Shown: positions 10,173 to 19,877 of the stretch, piece after piece
Position numbering within the stretch: position 1 is the stretch's first letter
How the letters are laid out: every line of letters starts with the position of its first letter
From: Gammaproteobacteria bacterium
GTDB taxonomy: Bacteria > Pseudomonadota > Gammaproteobacteria > Steroidobacterales > Steroidobacteraceae
Direction of reading: 5' to 3'
DNA: 32,219 bases
NCBI GenBank assembly: GCA_003140135.1
Contig: PLIX01000074.1
Location: forward strand, 1 to 32,219
The notes under the pieces: generated by a model
Told to the model about the DNA's origin: nothing
Seen by the model: only the letters and a program-made list of their open reading frames with translations
The model's database searches: none
Program-made: the position numbers and the translations under genes

Positions 10173-11627
10173 TTAGGCGTCTTGCGGCAGATCGACGCCG
10201 CAGCGGCGCAGCGCCGCCACGAGAGGCTTCAGATGCTCGCGGTAATGGCGCCAGCGGCCGGATGAGGTGCCATAGATTGGCCGACGCACCTGGGCAGCGC
10301 TCGCGGTCAGCGACACCGCCGTATTTTTCGCAATGTCGATCGCAGCCGGCGTCCAGGCGAGCCCGCAATGATTTGCGATGGCGGCACCGACGGGTTCAGG
10401 CGCTTGCACCAGATCTTCATAGACGACTTCATAGAGCCCCGGGCCGAGCGCCGCGCGCCAATGATTCATGAGTTTCTCGTACGCGGCAAAATAGCGTGCC
10501 AGTTCCTCGAAGTCGTAGCTAAACGGATAGGCCTCGCCAAAAAGGGTGCGATACATGGCAAAGCAGCTGTCCAGAGGAGAGCGCCTCACCCAAAGGATCT
10601 TGGCGTGCGGCAGGGCGCGCTGGATGGCACCGACGTAGAGATAATTCATCGGCAGCTTCTCAATGATGCTGCCGTTCGAGCTGCCTGTGTCCGCCCGTGC
10701 CGCATAGTTCGCAGCGACGCGTTCGGCTTGCGCATGGGCGGCTCGCAGGAACACATCGCCCGTATCTCCCGAGGCAGCCAATAGGGCGCGCGAAAAATTA
10801 TCCGTTTCGCCATTGGATGCAACGCCTGGAATTCCGGTCAGGATTCGCTCGAGGAGAGTAGTCCCCGAACGCGGCAGCCCTACGATGAAAATATATCGGG
10901 GCGCGCCCGTCGTGTGAGGCACCTTTGCCAATGATTCCGACGGATACACCTGCGCGATTCGCCGCATCTTCTCTTCATCAACGGCGACGTCATAGGCCAG
11001 GCGCGACCTGCGCGCGCCTGCGGCCTTCGAAAACCAGTGGAACGCCTCATCGAAGCGCTGCAGGTCGTCCAGTTCCTTGGCGAGCGCGTATCCTAAAAAC
11101 ATGCACGCCCGGTTCTCAGAGCCTTCGGCCGCGAGCCGCAACCGCAATTCTTCAACATGATTGAATTCGGACGTTTGAACTCGTAGTTCCGATCGCAGCA
11201 GATAACTTGGGTATTGCGCCGCCTCGGCAGCTATGGACCGGTCGCACGCAGCCTCCGCATCCTCGAGCCGGCCGACGCTTCGCTCGCTGCACGCCAAGTT
11301 GTACCAGAACCTCGCCGTCTGCGGCGCCAGCTGCGTCGCACGTTGATACAAGGCGCTCGCACGGCGATGATTGCCCAACGCAGCCGAAACATACGCAAGG
11401 CCATCGTACGCGTCCGCGGTGCCGGCCTTGAGCTCCAACGCCCGACAGATCACCGCGTCGGCGTCGCGCACCCGTCCCAATCGCACCAGAATCGTCGCCA
11501 GCAGACCGTGGACGGGCAAGCACATGCCTGCGTTGGCGACCGCTTGCTCAGCGCATACCAGGGCATCCTCCAGCCGTCCGGCGCGGAACAACTGGAACGC
11601 CTCGATGTCCAGCGATGAGGAAGGCAT
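10173..11627 (-). CDS. TPR-containing sulfotransferase
   Basis: PAPS-binding-type motif YIFIVGLPRSGTTLLERILTGIPGV; N-terminal TPR-like helices (ALVCAEQAVANAG, DAYDGLAYVSAALGNHRRASALYQRATQLAP); ILWVRRSPLDSCFAMYRTLF. Confidence 0.9.
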   Translation of the reverse strand: MPSSSLDIEAFQLFRAGRLEDALVCAEQAVANAGMCLPVHGLLATILVRLGRVRDADAVICRALELKAGTADAYDGLAYVSAALGNHRRASALYQRATQLAPQTARFWYNLACSERSVGRLEDAEAACDRSIAAEAAQYPSYLLRSELRVQTSEFNHVEELRLRLAAEGSENRACMFLGYALAKELDDLQRFDEAFHWFSKAAGARRSRLAYDVAVDEEKMRRIAQVYPSESLAKVPHTTGAPRYIFIVGLPRSGTTLLERILTGIPGVASNGETDNFSRALLAASGDTGDVFLRAAHAQAERVAANYAARADTGSSNGSIIEKLPMNYLYVGAIQRALPHAKILWVRRSPLDSCFAMYRTLFGEAYPFSYDFEELARYFAAYEKLMNHWRAALGPGLYEVVYEDLVQAPEPVGAAIANHCGLAWTPAAIDIAKNTAVSLTASAAQVRRPIYGTSSGRWRHYREHLKPLVAALRRCGVDLPQDA

Positions 11628-11675
11628 GCCAGCTGTTTCCTGCTTAAGAAAATATGCACTAATTCGAGCGCCACT

Positions 11676-11696
11676 CGCGAGCCGTGACGGCTCGCG
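11676..11696. promoter_or_regulatory. Perfect 21-bp inverted repeat in a divergent promoter region (candidate operator)
   Basis: cgcgagccgt-g-acggctcgcg: 10-bp arms around a single central base, between divergent genes (sulfotransferase start 11627 and CocE paralog 2 start 11856). Confidence 0.45.
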
Positions 11697-11855
11697 TGCG
11701 GCCCGATTGACTATGGCAGACTAGATTTCATCATGACAACACGCGCGGCGCACCTGATACTCCGCTCCTGGCTTCACCGCGCAGGGCCGCGCCTGAATGA
11801 GCGCATCCCTGCAGCCGCCGCAGTTGGTTCTGCTTGAGCACTCACGATACCCACG

Positions 11856-13892
11856 GTGCCATCGATGTCCCAAGAATCCATCTTGCAGAACGACGTTCGT
11901 GAAATCGAAAACATCTGGATCACGATGACCGACGGCTGTCGCCTGGCGGCGCGCGTCTGGCTGCCCGTGACGTCAGGCCCAACCCCGGCCATTCTCGAAT
12001 ACCTTCCCTATCGCAAGCGCGATTTCACGCGACAACGGGACGAGAGAATGCATCGCTGGTTCGCAGGCCACGGCTACGTCGCGGTGCGCGTCGATATGCG
12101 TGGCTCCGGCGAATCCGATGGCGTGTTGCATGACGAGTATCTCGCACAGGAGCAGGACGACGCGCTCGAGGTCATCGACTGGATGGCTCGGCAGCCCTGG
12201 TGCTCGGGACAGGTCGGCATGATGGGCAAATCCTGGGGCGCCTACAATGCGCTTCAGGTCGCTGCCCGTAGACCTCCTGCATTAAAGGCCATCATTGCGG
12301 TCATGGGTACCGATGACCGATTCGCCGAATGCATTCATTACTCCGGAGGCTGCCTGCTGAACGACAATTTCTGGTGGGGCTGCATCATGCAGGTGTTCAA
12401 CGCCCGTCCGCCGGATCCGCAAATCGTCGGTGAGCGCTGGCGAAGCATGTGGCTGGAGCGGCTCGAGGCGGAGCGGTTCTGGCCGCAAATCTGGCTCGAG
12501 CACCAAACTCTCGATGCGTACTGGAAGCACGGATCGGTGTGCTTCGACTACGACGCGATTGCGTGTCCGATCTGGTTCTGGGGCGGCTGGGCGGATTTAT
12601 TCCGCGATACACCTCTGCGCCTGGCGGCCCATCTTCGCATGCCGCATAAGATCACGGTGGGGCCCTGGGGGCATCTTTATCCACACGAGGCGACTCCGCA
12701 GCCTGCTGTTGGCTTCCTGCAGGAGGCGGTGAAATGGTGGGATCATTGGTTGAAGGGCGAGGACAATGCGGTGATGCACGAACCGCCTATGCGGTTCTAC
12801 ATGATGAACAGCACCCGCCCGCTGCCCTACTACGCCGAACGTTCCGGGCGCTGGGTTAGCGAGCGCGAGTGGCCAAGCCCGCAGGTGCACACGCGGACGC
12901 TTGCCATCAACCCCACGGGTCTGGGTGCGCATGCTGCCGACGAGACAGCGCTCCCACTCACCTCGCCGCAATCAACCGGCCTCGCTGCGGCTGATTGGGG
13001 CAGCTTCAGTATTCCGGGAGACGTTCCCGGCGATCAACGGCTTGATTCATTCGGTTCGCTGGAGTTCGATTTGGAGCCGCTGACCGAGCCGCTTGAAATC
13101 CTCGGCAACGCCCGCGCGATCCTGGAGGTCGCCGCCGACCAGCCAAACGCGCACGTCGCCGTTCGGTTGATCGATGTTGCACCGGATGGCAGCGCGACCC
13201 TCGTGACGCGCGGACTCCTGAATTTGACGCACCGGGAGAGCCGCGAGACACCCTCGCTTCTCCTTCGCGGCCAGCGTTATCGGGTCGATGTTCAGCTTGT
13301 GGCCACGGCCTACGCGTTTCCTTCAGGCCACCGGATCCGGCTCGCCATTTCCAATGCCTACTGGCCGATCATCTGGCCCTCACCGCAGCCCGTCACGCTC
13401 ACGGTGTTTACCGGGGCGTCGCAATTGCTGCTCCCCGTCAGAACACCGCAATTGAGCGATGCAGACTTAACCCCCTACCCCGAGCCGCTGTCCGCGCTTC
13501 CTTCTACCGCGTCAACGCTGCGCAAAGGACGCCTGGAGCGCTCGGTCAATCTCGATCAGCTCACGGGTGAAGTGACTCACCGGCTTTTCATCGATGGCGG
13601 AGTGTTCGGCGACAACGGGAAAATCCTGCTCGATGACATCACGATGGAAATGGGCCATGTTTTCGAGAGGATTTATCGCATCAACGCGGCCGACCCTAAT
13701 TCAGCCTACGCTGCGATGATTCAAACCTACGAAATGGGCCGCAGCGCCTGGCAAGTCAAGGTAGACGCTGGCGCCAAAATGACTTCGAGTGCATCGACAT
13801 TCGAATTGGATGCCTGGATCGAAGCATATGAGGGCGACACCTCGGTATTCCGCCGAGAGTGGCGTTCGAGCATTCCGCGAAACAAAATATAA
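11856..13892 (+). CDS. CocE/NonD family alpha/beta hydrolase, paralog 2
   Basis: Close similarity to 8064..10085 (DGCRLAARVWLP, AILEYLPYRKRD, GHGYVAVRVDMRGSGESDG, GMMGKSWGAYNALQVAARRPPALKAI, HRIRLAISNAYWPIIWPSP). Start near MSQESILQ may lie slightly inside. Confidence 0.92.
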   Translation: MPSMSQESILQNDVREIENIWITMTDGCRLAARVWLPVTSGPTPAILEYLPYRKRDFTRQRDERMHRWFAGHGYVAVRVDMRGSGESDGVLHDEYLAQEQDDALEVIDWMARQPWCSGQVGMMGKSWGAYNALQVAARRPPALKAIIAVMGTDDRFAECIHYSGGCLLNDNFWWGCIMQVFNARPPDPQIVGERWRSMWLERLEAERFWPQIWLEHQTLDAYWKHGSVCFDYDAIACPIWFWGGWADLFRDTPLRLAAHLRMPHKITVGPWGHLYPHEATPQPAVGFLQEAVKWWDHWLKGEDNAVMHEPPMRFYMMNSTRPLPYYAERSGRWVSEREWPSPQVHTRTLAINPTGLGAHAADETALPLTSPQSTGLAAADWGSFSIPGDVPGDQRLDSFGSLEFDLEPLTEPLEILGNARAILEVAADQPNAHVAVRLIDVAPDGSATLVTRGLLNLTHRESRETPSLLLRGQRYRVDVQLVATAYAFPSGHRIRLAISNAYWPIIWPSPQPVTLTVFTGASQLLLPVRTPQLSDADLTPYPEPLSALPSTASTLRKGRLERSVNLDQLTGEVTHRLFIDGGVFGDNGKILLDDITMEMGHVFERIYRINAADPNSAYAAMIQTYEMGRSAWQVKVDAGAKMTSSASTFELDAWIEAYEGDTSVFRREWRSSIPRNKI

Positions 13893-14402
13893 CCGCTGCT
13901 GTGTCGGAGCAGTCGATGAAAGCGTTCTGAGCGGGCTCGACGAAGCGGAACTCGGAGGTTATAGGGAACTGTATCGCTCATCGCCCGTCACTTCGGCGAG
14001 CGACGCGTGAACTCCATTGGCAATAACGGATTGCGATCCACTTCTTAAGCTTCGATGCGATTGTCTGAAACTTCGGCGACGTGACTTTGTCTGCAGCGCA
14101 GCGCTAGTAATTCGAAGGCGAGATAAATCTCGGCGTCGTCTTGGGGTAATCGGCTTGTACCAATCCGCCAACCGGGGTCGCGTACCCTGCGTGTGCCTTT
14201 GCGCCAACCGGAAGCCGCACGTTACATAATCCCATCCTCCAGCGTTTGTGCCGCACAGGTGCATACTTGTCACTGCGCCGCTCGAATGCCGATCGCTGCC
14301 GACCCCGGCGATTCTCGATCGCATAGTGCGGGCGCGACGAGCGCCGACTCTCGTGAGATGCGCCGCGGAACTGACGATTATAAAGATTGCACTCAGCCGC
14401 CT

Positions 14403-16286
14403 ATGACTGAATTCTCCGTAAAGCTTGTCCAGCACGAATTAGAAGAACGCGACGACGGCAAGACCGTTGAACTTCATCCGGCCACAACATCGGCTAGCCG
14501 GGTGACGGAACATATCGCGCAACTCGAAATCGCTGCAGCTGCAGCCGCGCCGGATGAAGCCTACGCCAATCAAATTGGTCGCACTCCTGTTCCAGTACCA
14601 GCCAGTGTGCCAGCAGCAGATCAAAACGCGACGTCGATTAAGCCCACCGGCAGCGATTCGGTGCGGCACGTGCGCGACCTCGATCGCGTCTTAGGCAATC
14701 GTTACGTTCTGGGCAGATTGCTCGGCCGCGGCGGGATGGGCGCTGTATTCCGAGCATTGGATCGGCATCGTGCCGATCTTCCGGAGAAGAATCGCCATGT
14801 CGCGCTAAAGGTTCTCGAGGAAAGCATCAGCCGGCGGCCTGAGATCCTCGCAGACTTGCAACGGGAGTTCTACTGCGCGCAGGCGCTTGCGCACCCCAAT
14901 ATCGTTAAGGTGTACGAAATGCACCATGACGAAGACACCGCCTTTTACACCATGGAATTGTTGGAGGGTCAGCTCCTAAGCAGTGTGCTGGAGCGCGTGC
15001 ATCCGCATCCCCTTGAGCGGCCGTACGCTTGGGCAGTCATTCGGGATGCCGGGGCCGCTCTCGCGCATGCCCACTCGCGCAATGTCGTGCATGGGGATTT
15101 TAAGCCGCAGAACATTATGATTACAGAAGGCGGCGAAGTACGGATACTCGATTTTGGCGCCTCCGGCACTTCAACTCGCCAGTGGACAACTTCCGACCCA
15201 CTTCAAAGAAATCGCGTTCCTGCGGTCACGCTGGCATACGCGTGTTGCGAGCTGTTGGATGGCCAGCAAACCGATCCACGGGACGATCTCTTTGCGCTCG
15301 CGTGTTTATCATACGAATTGCTTGCCGGGGAACATCCATTCGAGCGGCGCCGTTCGACCGAAGCGCGCGAGCTGGGCTTGCAGCCCCGTCGGCCGGTGAG
15401 GTTGACGGACCGCCAATGGCGCGCCCTGCAGGTTGGACTTTCCTGGCGCCGAGAAAGTCGGTCTTTGTCGGTACGCGACTGGCTGGCGATGCTCGGTGTG
15501 GAACCCGCTGCGGAACGCTTGCCGCCATTACATGGTTCGGCCTCGGCGACTGGACATTTTTGGCGGCAGGATGCCGTGCGCCCCGCCTGGTTACTCATTG
15601 TGGTGATCGCTGGGTTAGGCCTATGGGCGGCATTCAGTCACACCAAGTCTGAGAGCGGATTCCTCGGCAAGCCGGGCGCGCTTCCAGCGCAAGTCGACGT
15701 CTCCAGAAGCCCCCCGCCCAGCGCAAGCGATACGATAGCTGCGGCTGCCACAGGCCCATTGCCACAGCCGACGCCGCTAGGATCCGCACTGCAGCCGTCC
15801 TTGCAACCACTTGAGGTTGCGGCGCCCCCAAGCCATGAAGAGCCGGTGTCCGACAGTGCAAGGCACGGCACGCCGGCTCTAGAGTCGCAAGCGCCACTAG
15901 CAGACAAAATTTCCCTCTCTGCCGGTACCTACCGAGTGCCCGCCGGCGAGCACTTCGCAGAGATTCACGTGCACCGTTCCAATGAGCCTCGCGGTAACGG
16001 CAGTTTCGTGTGGTGGACCGATGCTGCATCGGCGAGACCTGGCATCGACTTCGTCCCACAAGACCGCACCACGCAGCTTTTTTTGAAAGGAAGACACTGG
16101 GCGACACTCTTTATAAGAATCCTTCCAAACCCGTCGCGTACACATACGCAGATGTTCTATATAAGGATCGGCGAACCTGGTGCCGGCTACTCGTTAGGCA
16201 CGGTGACGCGTGCTGCGATACTGATACCGCCGCCGGCCTTAGGAGGGGATGGCAAACCTGCTGATTCCACCCAGCAGCAACCCTGA
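14403..16286 (+). CDS. Ser/Thr protein kinase with TM segment and C-terminal Calx-beta-like domain
   Basis: Glycine loop LGRGGMGAVFRA; HVALKVL lysine; VVHGDFKPQNIM catalytic loop; ILDFGAS (DFG); TM PAWLLIVVIAGLGLWAAF; C-terminal GSFVWWTDAASARPGIDFVPQ...FIRIL resembles Calx-beta. Start placed at MTEFSVKL (14403). Confidence 0.85.
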   Translation: MTEFSVKLVQHELEERDDGKTVELHPATTSASRVTEHIAQLEIAAAAAAPDEAYANQIGRTPVPVPASVPAADQNATSIKPTGSDSVRHVRDLDRVLGNRYVLGRLLGRGGMGAVFRALDRHRADLPEKNRHVALKVLEESISRRPEILADLQREFYCAQALAHPNIVKVYEMHHDEDTAFYTMELLEGQLLSSVLERVHPHPLERPYAWAVIRDAGAALAHAHSRNVVHGDFKPQNIMITEGGEVRILDFGASGTSTRQWTTSDPLQRNRVPAVTLAYACCELLDGQQTDPRDDLFALACLSYELLAGEHPFERRRSTEARELGLQPRRPVRLTDRQWRALQVGLSWRRESRSLSVRDWLAMLGVEPAAERLPPLHGSASATGHFWRQDAVRPAWLLIVVIAGLGLWAAFSHTKSESGFLGKPGALPAQVDVSRSPPPSASDTIAAAATGPLPQPTPLGSALQPSLQPLEVAAPPSHEEPVSDSARHGTPALESQAPLADKISLSAGTYRVPAGEHFAEIHVHRSNEPRGNGSFVWWTDAASARPGIDFVPQDRTTQLFLKGRHWATLFIRILPNPSRTHTQMFYIRIGEPGAGYSLGTVTRAAILIPPPALGGDGKPADSTQQQP

Positions 16287-16370
16287 CGCGGTTTTATGCT
16301 CGGAGAACGCCACTCACGCCGACATTGCCCGTCAGAAGCGTCGCAAGTTTGCGAAAACCACTAACACGGA

Positions 16371-17114
16371 TCAGCTGATAGCCGCCCAATTGTCTGGCAG
16401 TAAGTCGAACGTGGCTGTATCGCGGAATGCGAATTGATTGCCTTCTGATGTCTCAACCGGAGTCAGCATATGCCAAACACGGTCGTCGTCGAAGACGTAA
16501 CACTCACCCGCCTCGCGCATGGTAAAGCGATCCATTTCACGCTTGTCATTGTCGGTGATGACGACTTCACCTCCTTTGGCTCCGCACCGTGCCAGGAGAT
16601 GAGTGGCGAGGTACTTTTCACCATCCTTGTGTAAGCCCGGAGGGCTCGTGTCGCACGGCCGAGAAGGAGTCGCCGCAAACCGCGCCACGTGCATGTTGAC
16701 CAGATAACTTGTGCCAACCTGCGACAGCGGCAGGTACATGAGGTGATGGGAAATCAGCTTGCGAACTCCGGCAGAGTCGGCGATCTGCAGGGGCAGCGGG
16801 GCGTACTCGCGCTGCTTGCCTCCCAGTGTAGTGTTGTATTTTTCGAGCTGCACATAGGGCTTAGTGTCGTCGCACGGCCAGATATGTACGCCGCCTGCAG
16901 CAATTTGGGCCTTGAACCGATTTAATGTTCGGAACCTGGTGCCACCCTCGTAGTACTGATCCCTCGGCATAGACCAGGCCGCATGGGCGAGCACGCCCAG
17001 TGCACGCGCGATATCTACGTCAACCCTCAATGGGCGGCGAGTGAACCCCTGTTCGAGAATATCGTCGCGAGCCCGAGTGTCCGCTATGGCCGAGACAAAG
17101 CCATTATTATTCAT
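16371..17114 (-). CDS. 2OG-Fe(II) dioxygenase family protein (PF10014-like)
   Basis: PPGLHKDGEKYLATHLLAR (HxD), GGEVVITDNDK, YVFDDDRVWHMLTPV (distal His), FAFRDTATFDL. Confidence 0.75.
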   Translation of the reverse strand: MNNNGFVSAIADTRARDDILEQGFTRRPLRVDVDIARALGVLAHAAWSMPRDQYYEGGTRFRTLNRFKAQIAAGGVHIWPCDDTKPYVQLEKYNTTLGGKQREYAPLPLQIADSAGVRKLISHHLMYLPLSQVGTSYLVNMHVARFAATPSRPCDTSPPGLHKDGEKYLATHLLARCGAKGGEVVITDNDKREMDRFTMREAGECYVFDDDRVWHMLTPVETSEGNQFAFRDTATFDLLPDNWAAIS

Positions 17115-17614
17115 GCCCTACTCCGCCACATGTATGGCGAGGAACGTTGATCTTCGTTGAGCCCGTAAATCAAAATCCCGAGCCTGGTTTTAGATAGAGC
17201 GGTCCGCGTTGTGCGCCTATATTGGACCGCGTACTTTGCACTAAAACGAGTCACTGGACGCTTGCCGAGGGTACTAAATCAATGTCGTGGTGTCGATCTG
17301 ATGGCACGCGCGATCGCCTCTTGACCGGATCGGTGATCGTCGTTGCCGTCCGCCAGCGGGACGTCTTAAGAGACCGACGACGAAGACGGCTCGCAACGCT
17401 TGCCGCCGGTGATTTCCTTCGACTTGCGGTGACTCTTTAGCGCGCGACAAAGAAGGCTTGTTTTTGCGCTGACTTGTGATATGCAGGTAGCAGTGTGATG
17501 AGTGCGAGACAGACCGATGCATGGGCACATGATCCCCGGAGTCGAGCGCCCCATGACGCTCGATGACCTCGCGCAAGTTGCGACCGGCGACCACTTCGCG
17601 CTGATCATGCCTCG

Positions 17615-18409
17615 ATGAATCCGGGCACCGCAGGCTTTCGGCTGCTCGCTGCCGACGAACCACCGCCCTTTATCGAGGTCGGGCGGCACGGCCGATCGAA
17701 TTTCGTGATCGCAGTCGATCACGCGAGCTCGCGCATCCCCCGGCGTTTGGGGAATCTCGGCTTGCCGTCGTCCCAGTTGCAGCGGCATATCGCCTGGGAC
17801 ATTGGCGCCTTAGGCGTAGCCCGACAGGCTGCCGCAGCGCTCGATGCGGTCGTAGTGGCACAAAATTATTCTCGACTGGTGATCGATTGCAATCGCGACC
17901 CGAAGGTTGCGACATCGATCCCGACACACGGCGAATCGATTGAGATTGCCGGAAATATCGGCTTGAGTGCCGAGGAAGTTATTGCCCGTCGCGTCGAGAT
18001 CTTCGATCCGTATCACAATCATCTGCATGCGCTCTTGGATGAAAGGCTCTCAGCCGGACGCCCCACGATTCTGGTCGCTCAGCACAGTATGACGAACATC
18101 TTCAAAGGCGTTAAACGCGAGATGCACGCCGCGGTGCTGTACAACCGCGACCGCCGTTTCGCGGGCCTCGTGCTTGACATGCTGCGTCGTGACTCCGATC
18201 TGCTCATCGCCGACAATGAACCGTACTTTGTCAGCGATGACACCGACTACACCATTCCGCGCCATGGCGAAGCCCGTGGTCTGCCGCATGTCGAAATCGA
18301 AATCCGACAGGATCTGGTGAGCGACGACGCCGGACAGGCACAGTGGGCGCGGCGAATTGCCCGCGCCCTGCGAGATGCCGAACAGGCATTGGCCGGAGTA
18401 ATCCAATGA
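17615..18409 (+). CDS. N-formylglutamate amidohydrolase family protein
   Basis: NFVIAVDHASSRIPRRLGNLGLP; HIAWDIGALGVAR; NYSRLVIDCNRDP; GLPHVEIEIRQDLV. Typical of the FGase family. Confidence 0.85.
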   Translation: MNPGTAGFRLLAADEPPPFIEVGRHGRSNFVIAVDHASSRIPRRLGNLGLPSSQLQRHIAWDIGALGVARQAAAALDAVVVAQNYSRLVIDCNRDPKVATSIPTHGESIEIAGNIGLSAEEVIARRVEIFDPYHNHLHALLDERLSAGRPTILVAQHSMTNIFKGVKREMHAAVLYNRDRRFAGLVLDMLRRDSDLLIADNEPYFVSDDTDYTIPRHGEARGLPHVEIEIRQDLVSDDAGQAQWARRIARALRDAEQALAGVIQ

Positions 18410-18614
18410 CTTATCCGCTTAGCCGCGAGATCGGGATTGAGCCAGCTCTTGTTCGATCCATGCGGACGGGGTTGGACGGCCAACATCCCCGGATTCGCGT
18501 GCTCACGCAGCCTCCATCAGACCAGGAACCGTTTGCCCTCGGAGCTTCGTAGCTCGTAACATCGAGGTGACCGGTCTTGAGGATCCGTGCGCACGATAAT
18601 CCCGGGCAGGAAGC

Positions 18615-19877
18615 TCAGTCGTTCCTCGCAGCAAGGTTTCCTCGCGCCTTGCGTACTTCGTCCTCCGTCAGGACAGGTCCCGCGTGGCCCCAGCTATTGC
18701 GGATATAAGTCGCGACGGCCGCGACCTGCGCATCGGTCAATTGCCAGCCAAACGAGGGCATGGCAGGACCTGTCGGCTCATCTTTCGTGGCAACGGTTTG
18801 CGCGCCGCGCAGAACGACCCGAATGAGTGTCGTGGGCTCCCGTGAGGCTGCAGTGGATGACGTCGCAAGATCAGGAATCAGATAAGGCACGCCATGTCCG
18901 TCTCCCCGGTGGCAGGCGGAACACAGGTCCTGATAGATCGCCGCGCCCGCCACCATCATCGGATCGTTGACTGCAACGCTGCTTGCCGCGAGTGTTTGTC
19001 CAGAACGCGCCTTGAGATAGGTTGCGATGGCGTTCAGGTCCGCCTCAGTCATCTGGGAACTTGAATCCGCGACCTCCTCCCCCATCGGCCCAGATGCGCC
19101 TGCGATGCGGTTGTGGCCCTTCTTCATGTACTCAGCGACGTCGGCATTCGACCAGCGGCCGAGGCCATGCGCCTCATCGTTCGTGATGTTGGGAGCGAAC
19201 CAGCCCTGAATGGAATAGCCTTGAAATTGCAGCCGGGTTTTATCGCCGCCCAAGAAGGTTTTGGGCGTGTGGCAAGCGCCACAGTGTCCTGGGCCTTCGA
19301 CGAGATAGGCACCGCGGTTCCATATGTCCGATTGCGCTGGATCGGCTTTGAAGGATCCGGGACTGAAATAAAGCGCATCCCAGAGCCACATCGCGGAGCG
19401 GATGTTGAACGGGAACGGCAGTTGGTTGGAGTCCACATCGTTATGAACCGGCGGCAGCGTATTGAGGTAGGCCCGGATGGCGAGCACATCCTCTCGGCTC
19501 ATCTTCGTGTAGTAGGGATAGGGCATCGCGGGATACAGGCGTTTGCCGTCGGGCAACTTACCTTGCCGCACGGCGGTATCGAATTGCCGGTCCGTCCAGC
19601 CGCCGATTCCCGTATCGCGATCGGGCGTGATGTTCGCCGCGAGCACGACACCGAACGGCGTCTCGATCGGGCGGCCGCCGGCGAATGCGGTACTCTGATG
19701 CGGATCCGTGTGGCAGGCCGCGCAATCGGCGGCCACCGTCAGATAGCGGCCGCGCTCGATGATCGCGAAATTCTCGCGGCTCCCGGGATGGTTGGCTGCA
19801 AGCAGGGGAAGAGCAAGCGCCAGCGCCGCCGCGCCGGCGGCCAGTGCCGCAGCACGCTTGCGTAACGCTTCACGCAT
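18615..19877 (-). CDS. Tri-heme cytochrome c, membrane dehydrogenase electron-acceptor subunit
   Basis: Three CxxCH motifs: DCAACHTD, HCGACHTP, LCSACHRG. Signal-like N terminus MREALRKRAAALAAGAAALALALPLLAANHPGS from 19877. Confidence 0.9.
   Translation of the reverse strand: MREALRKRAAALAAGAAALALALPLLAANHPGSRENFAIIERGRYLTVAADCAACHTDPHQSTAFAGGRPIETPFGVVLAANITPDRDTGIGGWTDRQFDTAVRQGKLPDGKRLYPAMPYPYYTKMSREDVLAIRAYLNTLPPVHNDVDSNQLPFPFNIRSAMWLWDALYFSPGSFKADPAQSDIWNRGAYLVEGPGHCGACHTPKTFLGGDKTRLQFQGYSIQGWFAPNITNDEAHGLGRWSNADVAEYMKKGHNRIAGASGPMGEEVADSSSQMTEADLNAIATYLKARSGQTLAASSVAVNDPMMVAGAAIYQDLCSACHRGDGHGVPYLIPDLATSSTAASREPTTLIRVVLRGAQTVATKDEPTGPAMPSFGWQLTDAQVAAVATYIRNSWGHAGPVLTEDEVRKARGNLAARND

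Noticed and set aside
13959-14435. 158-aa - strand ORF in the 13.9-14.4 kb intergenic region
   Set aside because: Arg/Ser/His-rich, no domain or clear RBS; likely chance ORF.
18406-18552. 48-aa ORF overlapping the amidohydrolase stop (MTYPLSREIGIEPALVRSMRTGLDGQHPRIRVLTQPPSDQEPFALGAS)
   Set aside because: ATGA overlap is suggestive of coupling, but the product is too short and unrecognised to call; possibly a gene remnant.
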